Assembly: GCF_002284565.1 (NCBI RefSeq)
Contig: NZ_NPKI01000009.1
Coordinates: 33,165 to 97,164 of the forward strand
Source: Mesorhizobium mediterraneum
Lineage (GTDB): Bacteria; Pseudomonadota; Alphaproteobacteria; Rhizobiales; Rhizobiaceae
Length of the DNA: 64,000 nucleotides
Direction of reading: 5' to 3'
Of this stretch, positions 41,201 to 49,196 are shown in pieces; positions within the stretch are counted from its first letter, which is position 1; every line of letters begins with the position of its first letter. Under the pieces are notes generated by a model. That model was not told where the DNA came from and ran no database searches. It saw only the letters and a program-made list of their open reading frames with translations. Position numbers and translations under genes: made by a program.

Positions 41201-42325
41201 CTGTCCGGTTCCGGCACGGCGGCGCTGAAGGGCTTGACTGTTGCCGGCGTCAATCCTGACGCCTTTGGCGCCTTCATCGCCAAGGCCGACGCGATCGGGC
41301 GCGATATCGATGCGGCCAAGACCGCCGGTTTCGCGCCGCAGATCGCCGCAAACGGCAGTTTTCCGGCTGGGGATACGGACATTGCCTTCACAATTGCCGG
41401 CGGCACGCTGAGGGCACCGCCGGTCAATCTTGAAAATCCGGCGGCGACGCTGTCCGCCGACATCACGGCGGACCTGAATGCCAGCACGGTCGCCACCAGT
41501 GGTTCGATCACTTATCGGCCCGGCGACGAAGCGCTGGTCGGCTCCGATCCGACTGTGAATTTCAGCGTCGATGGGCCGTTTGGCGCCGCGAAGCGGCAAT
41601 TCGACAGTGAGCCGCTGGCGCAGTTTCTGACCCAGCGCGCACTTGAAAAGGAGCAGCAGCGGGTCGAGGCCATGCAGGCGGCACTGCTTGAAAAACAGCG
41701 GTTGCGGCGCGAGGTGCGCTACTACGCGGCCCTGCAGGCCGAGCGTGACAGGGCAGCCGAGGAATTGCGCAAGCAGCAGGAAGCGGCGCGGCTGCAAGCC
41801 GAGGCAGATGCGAGGGCGAAGGCTGAAGCCGAGGCAAAGGCTCAAGCCGAGGCAAAGGCTCAGGCCGAAGCAGAGGCGAAGGCCAGGGCGGATGCGCAGG
41901 CGAAAGCTGAAGCCGAGGCAAAGGCGCGGGCTGAAGTGGAAGCGAGAGCCAAGGCGGATGCGCAGGCGAGGGCTGAAGCGGAGGCCAAAGCCAAGACCGA
42001 GGCGGATGCCAAGGCGAAGGCTGAAGCCGAAGTGAAGGCTAAGGCGGCGCAAAAAGCGGCGGACGAGGCGGCGAAGGCCGAAGAACAGCAACGCCGGAAG
42101 GCGGAAGAGGCGATGCGGATCGCTTCGGAAGAAAAGGCCAAACTCGACGCCGAACGCAGGGTCGCCGCCGAACGTAGGGCCGCCGCGGCGCGGGCGCAGA
42201 AAGTGGAGCGCGCGCCTCACCCGCCGCCGGCCAATGACAACCCACCGCCAGCAGAATTCGCGCCAAAACCCAAGCTTGAACCTTCGTCGATCGACAGTCT
42301 GCTGAAGTCGCTGGGCGGGGGGTAG
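38246..42325 (+). CDS. Large AsmA family protein with TolA-like C-terminal tail
   Basis: 1359 residues. One N-terminal membrane helix (LFVIFGGLFVLVLCAALVVP) is followed by the AsmA signature FIDWTGYRADFEREASAILG and a long run of beta-rich repeats typical of AsmA/TamB-like bridge proteins thought to move phospholipids across the periplasm. From about residue 1130 the sequence changes to a charged helix of about 180 residues rich in Ala, Glu, Lys and Arg, followed by a Pro-rich end. The tail resembles the TolA periplasmic helix. The gene stands alone. Confidence 0.9.
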   Translation: MLARLFVIFGGLFVLVLCAALVVPYFIDWTGYRADFEREASAILGRKVTVQGDATARLLPFPSVTFSNVTVAGGPAGQPAMTVETFSMDAELAPFLSGEVLIFDMRLVRPKATIDIAADGTVDWAIRPSSPFDPGQISIEKLTVTDGEIALRHAAGGRSHLISEINSTISAKSLAGPWRMDGSLRLDGLRSTVIASTGRAGGDGQMRLRLKADPDAYPLVVEADGNAGIVNGAAIYSGQFKVAGSDKNSADKSSALIDGADSGTIKASAGKPEPGFRLNGKFSLDHRKLGVDEFRFETGPLDNPYTADGKAAVELGPNPRFSIEANGAQVQFDEAVGAAAGTGLTLSARVAALEQALLDLPKPTIPGTVEVKLPAVVAGDTTVRDVRLSAEPADAGWSVKSLAATLPGRARLEANGMLSVEDHFGFTGSLLLAVGQPSGFAAWLSKDVDEAIRRLPAAGFKAKVDLTGKRQAFSDLELVLGKAKFSGRIDSSQPDDARPSVLMRLEGGELDVDGLAAFASIFISDKGANRFSDRDLDFQIKAGPVNAGGLTADTVDTALRLRDGLLEIDRLSVGGLAGASISATGRIKDFPASPTGKLDASVVAVDLKPLVDVAAQHYPGNAVLKGLAARGAAYPELFQDARVDLVTSAAANGDGTTGLAVSAQGKAGGSAFSASLSGKGVADRLFEAPVSLTFNARNADATALLALYGLPALPLGMVGEATTDVSARGTLGGGMMTSFSLAGDDFKAGFDGTVAGTPQGPTAKGKVSLEASDIEPWLMTTGVGLPSMGTGMSTWLAADADFGNGLLVLSGLSGAINEAAVSGDVNVDVKDGVPHLAGALALDELDLDPMAVALFGDQALLSTGGAWPTAPFGRKSSLPFTAELDLTTASLVAGPFATAYDAALSLKLDQEGIRVSDLKAKFSGGALSGLFELKNNDGTGLFSGQMKLAGADLATVVPQAGISGSGDFSATLSTSGKSVDAMIAALSGSGTAALKGLTVAGVNPDAFGAFIAKADAIGRDIDAAKTAGFAPQIAANGSFPAGDTDIAFTIAGGTLRAPPVNLENPAATLSADITADLNASTVATSGSITYRPGDEALVGSDPTVNFSVDGPFGAAKRQFDSEPLAQFLTQRALEKEQQRVEAMQAALLEKQRLRREVRYYAALQAERDRAAEELRKQQEAARLQAEADARAKAEAEAKAQAEAKAQAEAEAKARADAQAKAEAEAKARAEVEARAKADAQARAEAEAKAKTEADAKAKAEAEVKAKAAQKAADEAAKAEEQQRRKAEEAMRIASEEKAKLDAERRVAAERRAAAARAQKVERAPHPPPANDNPPPAEFAPKPKLEPSSIDSLLKSLGGG
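41790..42060 (+). repeat. Degenerate short repeats encoding the AsmA-like helical tail
   Basis: Repeated units of the type AAGGCTGAAGCCGAGG and GCAAAGGCTCA encode runs of Lys-Ala-Glu-Ala. The low-complexity DNA is likely to vary in copy number between strains. Confidence 0.7.
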
Positions 42326-42331
42326 ATCTAC

Positions 42332-42562
42332 CTACAAAGAACCTTTCATCCCTCGCTTTGCCCAATCCAGGACGTAGAGCCTGAGTGCCGATGACAGGTT
42401 GGCATCGCGCGGCCGGGCCTCGTCGATTTCGGCGACGAGGGCGGCGAGCGTCAGTTTGCGCGCTGCCGCAATGGCGACGAGATCGTCGAAAAACGGCTTT
42501 TCGAGCGAATAGCTGGTGCGATGGCCGCGTATGGTCACCGAGCGTTTCTCGACCGGGCTCAC
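42332..42562 (-). CDS. Ribbon-helix-helix domain protein
   Basis: 76 residues. VEKRSVTIRGHRTSYSLEK followed by FFDDLVAIAAARKLTLAALV matches the RHH_4 domain found in small rhizobial DNA-binding proteins. It lies 20 bases downstream of a DUF4169 gene on the same strand, and both follow sspB. It ends 6 bases from the convergent AsmA-like gene. Target sites are unknown. Confidence 0.85.
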   Translation of the reverse strand: MSPVEKRSVTIRGHRTSYSLEKPFFDDLVAIAAARKLTLAALVAEIDEARPRDANLSSALRLYVLDWAKRGMKGSL

Positions 42563-42582
42563 CGGGCGTGACTCACTTCACT

Positions 42583-42828
42583 TCAAGCATCGGATTTGTC
42601 CGAAAACCGCGGCGCACTTTTCGGTCCGATGTTGGGGGAATCCGGATCGCTCGAGGTTTTGCGGCGATGGCCGGCGACGAATTTCTCTGCCTTGTCGGCG
42701 ATCAGACGGTCACGCTCCCGGTCGGCCTTGGAACGGCCGTGCAGCGTCCGGTTCTGTTCGGCCAGGCGCTCCTTGTCGGCTCGTGCCTTCTGCTTGCGGG
42801 CCTGGCGGAGGTTGACGATGTCGGCCAT
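42583..42828 (-). CDS. DUF4169 family protein
   Basis: 81 residues starting MADIVNLRQARKQKARADK, the conserved start of DUF4169 proteins, which are very basic and of unknown function. The last 15-16 codons (NIGPKSAPRFSDKSDA) and the stop lie inside a palindromic repeat, so the C-terminus appears to have been extended or replaced by that repeat. It is 18 bases downstream of sspB. Confidence 0.85.
   Translation of the reverse strand: MADIVNLRQARKQKARADKERLAEQNRTLHGRSKADRERDRLIADKAEKFVAGHRRKTSSDPDSPNIGPKSAPRFSDKSDA
42588..42632. repeat. Diverged palindromic repeat overlapping the DUF4169 3' end
   Basis: CATCGGA and TCCGATG outer arms with inner CCGAAAA and TTTTCGG, the same inner arms as the element at 17241-17286. 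It encodes the C-terminal residues of DUF4169. Confidence 0.7.
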
Positions 42829-42846
42829 GTAGCGCGGCCCGTCGGA

Positions 42847-43380
42847 TCACTTCTTACGGAAGGCGTCGAGCGAAACCACCTCGGCGCCCTTGGCGGCGGC
42901 GTCGGCCGCGGCAGGCTTCTTTTCGGCCTCAGTGGTCTTCTTCTTCTCAGGCTTTTTCTCGGCGACGATGGCCAGTGGTTCGGAAGCGGGCTGGCCGGCC
43001 AATTCCTCATCCGCCGAGGTCTCCGTCTTCACGTCGAATTCGAGCTCGAAATTGACGGACGGGTCGTAAAAGCCGCGCACGGCCGAGAACGGGATTTCCA
43101 GTTTTTCCGGCACGTCGGAGAAGGACAGCCCGACCTCGAAGCCGGTGTCGGTCACCTTCAGGTCCCAATACTGGAACTGGATGACGATGGTCATCTGTTC
43201 GGGATAGCGCTCGCGCAAGCGGGAAGACACGCGCACGCCCGGGGCGCCGGTCAGGAAAGTGATGAAGAAATGATGGTTGCCGGGAAGGCCGGTGCGCGCG
43301 ACCTCGGCCAGGACCTTGCGCATGACGCCGCGCAATGCCTCCTGGGCCAGAATGTCGTAGCGGATGTGGTCGTCGGCCAT
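42847..43380 (-). CDS. sspB: SspB family ClpXP adaptor
   Basis: 177 residues. Alphaproteobacterial SspB tethers ssrA-tagged proteins to ClpX. The start MADDHIRYDILAQEALRGV is characteristic. The substrate-binding domain includes PGNHHFFITFLTGAPGVRVS and FQYWDLKVTD. The C-terminal ClpX-binding tail follows a Lys/Ala/Glu-rich linker and ends VVSLDAFRKK. The ATG at 43380 is preferred to 43398. ssrA itself lies about 3 kb away. Confidence 0.94.
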   Translation of the reverse strand: MADDHIRYDILAQEALRGVMRKVLAEVARTGLPGNHHFFITFLTGAPGVRVSSRLRERYPEQMTIVIQFQYWDLKVTDTGFEVGLSFSDVPEKLEIPFSAVRGFYDPSVNFELEFDVKTETSADEELAGQPASEPLAIVAEKKPEKKKTTEAEKKPAAADAAAKGAEVVSLDAFRKK

Positions 43381-43498
43381 GTGGCTGTCGGGTTCCATTG
43401 AATCGTCTGCATAGCTGTAATCAAGCTTGAGCGCGGCGTAAACCGGATATAGACGCCGGGAGGGCAGATGCGAGAGGGCATGCCTCAGATTTGATCGC

Positions 43499-44188
43499 TC
43501 ATGCGCCAGCGAGTGCGCTGTGCTTTTGCGCATCGGCAGCCGGCTGCCGCTTGCCGAAGGCGCGCAGGAAGGTGCGCACGCCGTGTGTCGCCGATTGCAG
43601 CACCTCGTCGTCATCAGGCGTGCCGCCGAGCATGAAGGTCGTCTGCAATTCGGCATTGGCAAGAGCCAGGAACTGGCGTGCCGCGACATCAGGGTCATCG
43701 ATGTCGAGGAAACCGGCATGGGCGAGGCGGGCGAAGCGGGCGGCGATCGCTGGCCATGTCCTGCCCGGTCCCTGTTCTCGCCATTCGGCGAAGAGCTCGG
43801 GATAGCGCTCGCCCTCGGTCTGGATCAGCTTGCGCAGGAATTTTCCATCGCGGTTGCAGACACAGTTGCGGTTCATGCGCACGGCGAAGGCGATCAGATC
43901 GGCCTCGAGGTCCTTGGGCTGGTCGGGAAAGGTGGAAATGGTGGCGAAGATGCCGGCATTGCAACGCTCGGTGAGGTCGCGGACGATGGCGACGAAGAGT
44001 TTCTCCTTGTCGCCATGGTGGTTGTAGATCGTCTGGCGCGAAACGCCGGCCTCGGCGGCGATCATGTCGATGTTGGCGCCGGCGAAGCTTTCGCGGCAGA
44101 ACACCTCGCCGGCAGCCTCCATGATGGAGATGCGCTTGGCCTCGTGGCCGCGTGGCGGGATGGTGTCAGGAGAAGCGTTGGCTTTCAT
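43499..44188 (-). CDS. TetR/AcrR family repressor
   Basis: 229 residues with an N-terminal HTH (IMEAAGEVFCRESFAGAN ... EAGVSRQTIYNHHGDKEKL) and a helical C-terminal ligand domain. It is divergent from a Bcr/CflA-type drug exporter, with a TTAGACA/TGTCTAA palindrome in the 165-base gap. It most likely represses the exporter and itself until a toxic ligand binds. Confidence 0.92.
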   Translation of the reverse strand: MKANASPDTIPPRGHEAKRISIMEAAGEVFCRESFAGANIDMIAAEAGVSRQTIYNHHGDKEKLFVAIVRDLTERCNAGIFATISTFPDQPKDLEADLIAFAVRMNRNCVCNRDGKFLRKLIQTEGERYPELFAEWREQGPGRTWPAIAARFARLAHAGFLDIDDPDVAARQFLALANAELQTTFMLGGTPDDDEVLQSATHGVRTFLRAFGKRQPAADAQKHSALAGA

Positions 44189-44215
44189 AAAAACTATATA
44201 GAGGTGATTGACGAA

Positions 44216-44233
44216 TTAGACAAGAGTGTCTAA
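44216..44233. promoter_or_regulatory. Probable TetR operator
   Basis: TTAGACA-AGAG-TGTCTAA, a 7-bp inverted repeat with 4-base spacer, lies 28 bases upstream of the tetR start and about 120 bases before the exporter start. A CTATAT-like sequence is next to it on the tetR side. Position and symmetry fit a repressor site. Confidence 0.65.
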
Positions 44234-44353
44234 ATTTATGGACTTAGATTGAAGAGGTTTCCCTCCGCAGAAGAAGTCGGAATTCCATGGGATGGAACGT
44301 CCTAGGATTACACGCCGGTCGGCGGCAAACCAGATTTGAAAGAACCTGCTATC

Positions 44354-45559
44354 ATGAATCCCCAATTCCTCCGCATCGCGGTCGTGCTCGGCCTGTTGTC
44401 CGCGATCGGTCCGTTCGCCATCGACATGTATCTTCCGGCGCTGCCTTCGATCGGCGCGGATCTGCAGGCCAGCACCGCTGCCGTGCAGATGAGTTTGCTG
44501 ATCTTCTTTCTGTCCATGGGCTTTGGCCAGATCGTCGTCGGACCGATCTCCGACATGGTCGGGCGCAAGCTGCCGCTCTATGGCGGCCTCGCACTGTTCA
44601 TGGTCGGCGGCGTCGGCTCGGCGCTGGCGCCCTCTGTCGAATGGCTGATCGCCTTCCGTTTCCTGCAAGGGCTCGGCGCCAGCGCAGGCATGGCGGTGCC
44701 GCGCGCCATCGTGCGTGACCTGCATACCGGCACCGACGCTGCCAAGCTGATGTCGCTCTTGATGCTGGTGTTTTCGGTGTCGCCGATCCTGGCGCCGCTG
44801 ACCGGTAGCGTTATCATCGAGAATTTCGGCTGGCGTGCCGTGTTCTGGACGGTGACGGGTGGGGCGGTGCTCGCCACCATCCTGCTGGCGACCTCGCTCA
44901 AGGAGACGCGGCCGGTCGAGGCGCGCGCAGGCAGTTCGTTTGGCACCGCGCTCTCCGCCTATCGCTTCCTGATGGGCGACCGCAACTTCCTTGGCCTGGC
45001 GTCTATCGGCGGCTTCGGGATCGCCAGCTTCTTCGTCTATCTATCGAGCTCCTCTTTCATCCTGATCGACCATTACGGGCTATCGCCGTCGGTCTACAGC
45101 GTGTTCTTCTCGATCAACGCGGTCGCCTTCATCGGCATGTCGCAGTTGACGGGGGTGCTGTCGGAACGGTTCGGGCTAAGGCCCGTGGTGCGGGTCGCGG
45201 TGGTCGGCTATGCGACGACGATGGTGGTCCTGTTCGCCGTGATGGCGTCCGGCGTCGACCGGCTCGACGTGATGGCGGCGCTGCTGTTCGTCGGCTACGG
45301 GTTCCTCGGCCTGGTGATCCCGACGACTTCGGTGCTGGCCATGGAAGAGCATGGCGCGATCGCCGGCACGGCCTCGGCGCTGATGGGCACGCTGCACTTC
45401 GCCATCGGTGCGGTCGCCATGGGCATCGCCGGGGTGTTCTTCGACGGCACACCGCTGCCGATGGTGGCCGGCATCACGCTTTGCGCGGTGATCTCCTTCA
45501 CGCTGGCCAAGGTGACGCTCGGTCGTGGTCGAGAGGTTGTCGAAGCGCCCGCCGAATAA
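44354..45559 (+). CDS. Bcr/CflA family multidrug MFS exporter
   Basis: 401 residues with 12 helices. The N-terminus contains the Bcr/CflA-type AIDMYLPALPSIGADLQAS and the loop signature GPISDMVGRKLPLYGGL. Helix 5 has the antiporter motif region LAPLTGSVIIENFGWRAVF. It exports drugs or metabolites by proton antiport. The ATG at 44354 is preferred to a TTG at 44336. A bidirectional terminator follows. Confidence 0.92.
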   Translation: MNPQFLRIAVVLGLLSAIGPFAIDMYLPALPSIGADLQASTAAVQMSLLIFFLSMGFGQIVVGPISDMVGRKLPLYGGLALFMVGGVGSALAPSVEWLIAFRFLQGLGASAGMAVPRAIVRDLHTGTDAAKLMSLLMLVFSVSPILAPLTGSVIIENFGWRAVFWTVTGGAVLATILLATSLKETRPVEARAGSSFGTALSAYRFLMGDRNFLGLASIGGFGIASFFVYLSSSSFILIDHYGLSPSVYSVFFSINAVAFIGMSQLTGVLSERFGLRPVVRVAVVGYATTMVVLFAVMASGVDRLDVMAALLFVGYGFLGLVIPTTSVLAMEEHGAIAGTASALMGTLHFAIGAVAMGIAGVFFDGTPLPMVAGITLCAVISFTLAKVTLGRGREVVEAPAE

Positions 45560-45580
45560 AGCAATCGCTATCGACGACAG

Positions 45581-45608
45581 AAAAAGGCCGGTCATTCCCG
45601 GCCTTTTT
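45581..45608. terminator. Bidirectional intrinsic terminator
   Basis: AAAAAGGCCGG and CCGGCCTTTTT form a GC-rich stem flanked by A-run and T-run, between the convergent MFS and ATPase genes. Confidence 0.85.
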
Positions 45609-45624
45609 AACGTCTGAGATCAAG

Positions 45625-46173
45625 CTACAAGCCTGCCTCGGCGAAGATAAATCGGAGTCGCGCCTCGACCGGCGCCAAGGGCAACGGGATCAGCTCGTAG
45701 CCCAATTCCGTGTAGACACTGGTGAGCGCATGATAGGTGCGTTCGGCCTCGTCGAGGGTCTGCTTTCGCTCGCTGTCCTGCCGAAAGATCTCCGGCCAAG
45801 GTGGTGCGATGAAGACATGACTGGCGTAGCGGAAGCGTTCGGCGGCATTCCTGACGTGGCCGGGCACCGGCAGGCCAGTTAGCCTGATATAGCCAAGGGT
45901 GTCCGGCACGCCGCGATCGAAGAAGACGGGGCCGTTCTGTTCGAGCGCTGCGTGATACGAACGCATTTCCCAGGACAGCATCAGTTCGGCGAACAGTGCC
46001 GGATCTTGCCAGGGCAGGGCAAGGCCGCCTATCGCCGATTGGTCGCGGATAATGCTGCGTCCGGCTTCGGGCGAGGTGGCGAGGCCGGCCGTCCGCAAGG
46101 CTTCGATCAATGTGGTCTTGCCGGAACCCGGACCGCCGGTCAGCACGAAGAATCGATCGGAATCGTTTTGCAT
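45625..46173 (-). CDS. AAA family ATPase (P-loop, kinase-like)
   Basis: 182 residues with Walker A LTGGPGSGKTTLIEAL at about 10-25, FFDRGVPDTLGYI as the likely Walker B/substrate region, and an Arg-rich lid. It belongs to the AAA_28-type group of small P-loop proteins with unknown substrates. The ATG at 46173 has AAAGGA about 8 bases upstream. No operon partner. Confidence 0.85.
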   Translation of the reverse strand: MQNDSDRFFVLTGGPGSGKTTLIEALRTAGLATSPEAGRSIIRDQSAIGGLALPWQDPALFAELMLSWEMRSYHAALEQNGPVFFDRGVPDTLGYIRLTGLPVPGHVRNAAERFRYASHVFIAPPWPEIFRQDSERKQTLDEAERTYHALTSVYTELGYELIPLPLAPVEARLRFIFAEAGL

Positions 46174-46304
46174 TCTTTTGGTCCTTTGGATGAATGCGGC
46201 AGCCCGCACTTGCCAGCAAGACAGCTTCGCGACGGGGCGCAGCAAGAAGCGCGGCCAACAAGCCTGCTGTCGTCATAATATCGAAAGGGGGAAATCGAAG
46301 GGGG

Positions 46305-46628
46305 AGAAGTGGAGGTTTCTGTTGCCAGGTACCTCCGAACCCCGCCTAGAAGTGCGAACCACTAGGGCTTGAATTGAAGCTATCGCACCGCTTACGCGGC
46401 GAGACGTGCTTCCGCATAGTTGTCGTTGGCAACTATAAGTTTAGCCCGATAACGGTGGTACAATGCCGGGCAAAAGTACGATCTTTACACCTTCGTCGAT
46501 CCTATTTCGCCCCCAGCAAAAGCCGCTCTTCAACAAGAGCGGTTTTTGGTGGAGGCGCCGGGTACCGCCCCCGGGTCCGAACGGCTTATTTCATCGCCTG
46601 TTTATCGCCATAGTCGGTCAAGCCGACC
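46305..46628 (-). ncRNA. ssrA: Two-piece (circularly permuted) tmRNA
   Basis: Rescues stalled ribosomes and adds a degradation tag. On the minus strand the acceptor piece comes first and ends GCGCCTCCACCA at 46547, with the T-arm GTTCGGACC upstream. A removed spacer hairpin (46515-46546) follows. The coding piece begins GGGGGCGAAATAGGATCGAC at 46514 and pairs with CGCCTCC to form the acceptor stem. The tag frame (46430-46392) reads ANDNYAEARLAA then TAA, a known rhizobial tag type. The ends of the gene are estimated. The gaps 46174-46304 and 46629-46835 show no gene. Confidence 0.95.
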
Positions 46629-46835
46629 AAACAGATATAGGGACCGATCGTGGAAAATGAAAGGCCTCAATGATGCTTTGTCGCTGAGTCAAACGGCATC
46701 GCGAAGGCTTGACTTGTGAACGGCCTCAACCGAAGCTTTGCGGCGGTGAGGCGTTACCGACTTAGCGCACATTTTGCGGCAGCGCGCCACAACCCTCATC
46801 GACCGGATCCCGTGGCGCCGACGAGGGGAAATTTG

Positions 46836-47147
46836 ATGGCCGATTATTTCGCAGACGTAAAGAAGTACGACGCCGCGGCAGATGCCGACGCGGTCGCCAA
46901 GATCGTGAAGCATTTGGGCATTGCGCTCAGAAATCGGGATTCCTCGCTGGTGTCCTGCACGGATCCCAAGGAACTCGATCGCGTCAAGGCCAACTGGGTT
47001 GCCAAAAAGCTCGGCATCGCCGACGGCAGCAAGGCGGACGCGGCCATCGAAAAGACCTGCAAGGCGATGGAGGCCGACAACACCAAGAGCCGTGTGACCT
47101 TCTATTACCTGGTCGCCAAGGACCTGGGCAAGCTCGCCAGCCTCTGA
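46836..47147 (+). CDS. DUF2853 family protein
   Basis: 103 residues starting MADYFADVKKYDAAADADAV. This and the end (VTFYYLVAKDLGKL) are the DUF2853 pattern. Function unknown; the fold is a small helical bundle in solved members as far as I recall. GAGGGGA precedes the ATG. A terminator-like hairpin follows. Confidence 0.87.
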   Translation: MADYFADVKKYDAAADADAVAKIVKHLGIALRNRDSSLVSCTDPKELDRVKANWVAKKLGIADGSKADAAIEKTCKAMEADNTKSRVTFYYLVAKDLGKLASL

Positions 47148-47169
47148 GGATCATCCTGCAGCGGCGGAT

Positions 47170-47192
47170 GCTGGCGCGATTTTCGCGCCAGC
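47170..47192 (+). terminator. Probable terminator hairpin
   Basis: GCTGGCGCG-ATTTT-CGCGCCAGC, a 9-bp perfect stem 22 bases after the DUF2853 stop. No long T-run follows. Confidence 0.6.
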
Positions 47193-47292
47193 CCCAGAGT
47201 GTAACTGTTTGTTGGAGCATTCTGCGCTTTAATATGTTCGGCCGGCAGCCAGTCGGTTATGATGGCCGGTAACCCGAATCGAGCCGAAGCCG

Positions 47293-48087
47293 ATGCGCCA
47301 ATATCTCGACCTCTTGAAGCACGTGCTGGAAAACGGCGCCGATCGCGGCGACCGGACCGGCACCGGAACGCGCTCGGTGTTCGGCTACCAGATGCGCTTT
47401 GACCTTGCGCGCGGCTTTCCGGTCACCACCACCAAGAAGCTTCATCTGAAGTCGATCGTGCATGAACTTCTGTGGTTCCTGGCGGGCGACACCAACACTA
47501 GATATCTCAACGACCACGGCGTCTCGATCTGGGACGAATGGGCCGACGAGAATGGCGACCTCGGCCCGGTCTATGGCAAGCAATGGCGCTCTTGGCCGGA
47601 CGGCCATGGCGGCGCCATCGACCAGATTGCCAATCTCTTGAAGGAGATACGCAAGAATCCTAATTCCCGACGGCTGATCGTTTCGGCGTGGAACCCGGCC
47701 GAAGTGGAAGCCATGGCGCTGCCGCCCTGTCATTGCCTGTTCCAGTTCTATGTCTCGGAGGGCAGGCTCTCCTGCCAGCTCTACCAACGTTCCGGCGATA
47801 TCTTTCTCGGCGTGCCGTTCAACATCGCTTCCTACGCGCTGCTCACTCTGATGGTGGCGCAGGTGACGGGGCTGAAGCCCGGCGATTTCGTCCATACGCT
47901 GGGTGACGCGCATCTTTATGCGAATCATTTCGAGCAAGCGCGCGAACAGTTGCGCCGCACGCCCAAGGCGCTGCCGACGCTATGGATCAATCCGGAGGTG
48001 AAGGACCTCTTTGCCTTCCGCTTCGAGGATTTCCGGCTGGAAAACTACCTCGCCGATGCGACAATCAAGGCGCCGATCGCGGTGTGA
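47293..48087 (+). CDS. thyA: Thymidylate synthase ThyA
   Basis: Converts dUMP to dTMP using methylene-tetrahydrofolate, yielding dihydrofolate. 264 residues, as in E. coli. The catalytic Cys is in [13 protein letters not shown]. The dUMP-binding signature is [20 protein letters not shown], and [12 protein letters not shown] follows. Its partner folA lies 5.3 kb downstream, separated by mod genes, cobF and DUF4424. Confidence 0.97.
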   Translation: MRQYLDLLKHVLENGADRGDRTGTGTRSVFGYQMRFDLARGFPVTTTKKLHLKSIVHELLWFLAGDTNTRYLNDHGVSIWDEWADENGDLGPVYGKQWRSWPDGHGGAIDQIANLLKEIRKNPNSRRLIVSAWNPAEVEAMALPPCHCLFQFYVSEGRLSCQLYQRSGDIFLGVPFNIASYALLTLMVAQVTGLKPGDFVHTLGDAHLYANHFEQAREQLRRTPKALPTLWINPEVKDLFAFRFEDFRLENYLADATIKAPIAV

Positions 48088-48312
48088 GCCGCAAACATCG
48101 GGCTTTTCCCGATCCTGTCTCAAATCGCTCGGCTGCTGTCCGTTCGTCGATGCCGACCACGATATCCGATGCTTTGACCTACGGCACCGGCCCGCAACGT
48201 TGCGCTGTATCCACCTCAATTGATCGTAAGCGGTGCCAACAACACGCAATGCCATTGACCGGGCCACTAACTGAGCCATTGTCCGGGCTAAGTCTGGCAA
48301 AAAGCCTTCCCT

Positions 48313-48336
48313 TGTTATATTCACGTGGATATATCG
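48313..48336. promoter_or_regulatory. ModE-like box upstream of modA
   Basis: TGTTATAT and GATATATCG half-sites separated by 7 bases, about 50 bases before the modA start. This matches the general TATAT-n-ATATA form of ModE (molybdate regulator) boxes. Expected to repress modABC when molybdate is plentiful. Confidence 0.7.
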
Positions 48337-48382
48337 ATTGTCAGGCTCGCGCCGATCAGATTTTCAAATCCGGGAGAGTTTC

Positions 48383-49180
48383 ATGCTGGTGCGCAAGGGT
48401 TTCGGATTGAAGGCGGCTGCCATTGGCGGTCTCACGACGATGTTGATCGCCGCCATGCCGGTTGCCCATGCGGATGACAGACTGATCGTCTTCGCCGCCG
48501 CAAGCATGAAGAACGCACTGGATGCCGTGAACACTGCCTGCGAGGCCGATGTCGGCGAGGCGGCAACCATTTCCTATGCGGCAAGCTCCGCATTGGCCAA
48601 GCAGATCGAGGGCGGCGCGCCGGCCGATGTCTTCATCTCGGCCGACCTCGACTGGATGAAATATCTGTCCGACAAGAAGCTGACCAAGCCGGATACCGAA
48701 GTGAAGTTGCTCGGCAACCAGATCGTGCTGGTGGCGTCGAAGGATTCGTCGGTCGAAACCAGGATCGAGACGGGTTTTGATCTTGCCGTGCTGATCGGCG
48801 ACGGCAGGCTTGCCATGGGCGATTTCAAGGCGGTGCCGGCCGGCAAATATGGCAAGGCGGCCCTTGAATCGCTCGGCGTCTGGTCCTCGGTGGAAGGCAA
48901 GGTGGCGCAGGCCGAGAATGTGCGCGCCGCGCTCAAGCTGGTTTCGACCGGCGAGGCAGCGCTCGGCATCGTCTACGCCACCGACGCGCACGCCGAGCCC
49001 GGCGTGAAAGTGGTCGGCACCTTCCCAGAGGATTCGCATCCGCCGATCGTCTACCCGGTTGCCCAGATGGCGGATTCGAAGGACAAGGACACGCCGGCAT
49101 TCCTGAAATGCCTGCAGTCCGCCAAGGCTGGCGAACTCTTCAAGGCGCAGGGTTTCACGGTCCTTACGCCGAGCAACTGA
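48383..49180 (+). CDS. modA: Molybdate ABC transporter, substrate-binding protein
   Basis: 265 residues with a signal peptide ending in PVAHA, then the ModA motif LIVFAAASMKNALDAV and SSALAKQIEGGAPADVFISA. Binds molybdate or tungstate in the periplasm. The ATG at 48383 has GGGAGA upstream. First gene of modABC. Confidence 0.95.
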   Translation: MLVRKGFGLKAAAIGGLTTMLIAAMPVAHADDRLIVFAAASMKNALDAVNTACEADVGEAATISYAASSALAKQIEGGAPADVFISADLDWMKYLSDKKLTKPDTEVKLLGNQIVLVASKDSSVETRIETGFDLAVLIGDGRLAMGDFKAVPAGKYGKAALESLGVWSSVEGKVAQAENVRAALKLVSTGEAALGIVYATDAHAEPGVKVVGTFPEDSHPPIVYPVAQMADSKDKDTPAFLKCLQSAKAGELFKAQGFTVLTPSN

Positions 49181-49196
49181 GGCACGACGCCAAAAG

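Noticed and set aside
41790..42060. Possible CRISPR array in the repeat-rich stretch
   Set aside because: The repeats are short, continuous, in frame and encode an Ala/Glu/Lys helix; there are no unique spacers.
46374..46613. A plus-strand 79-codon open frame
   Set aside because: It runs through the tmRNA gene, whose structure and tag are clear on the other strand.
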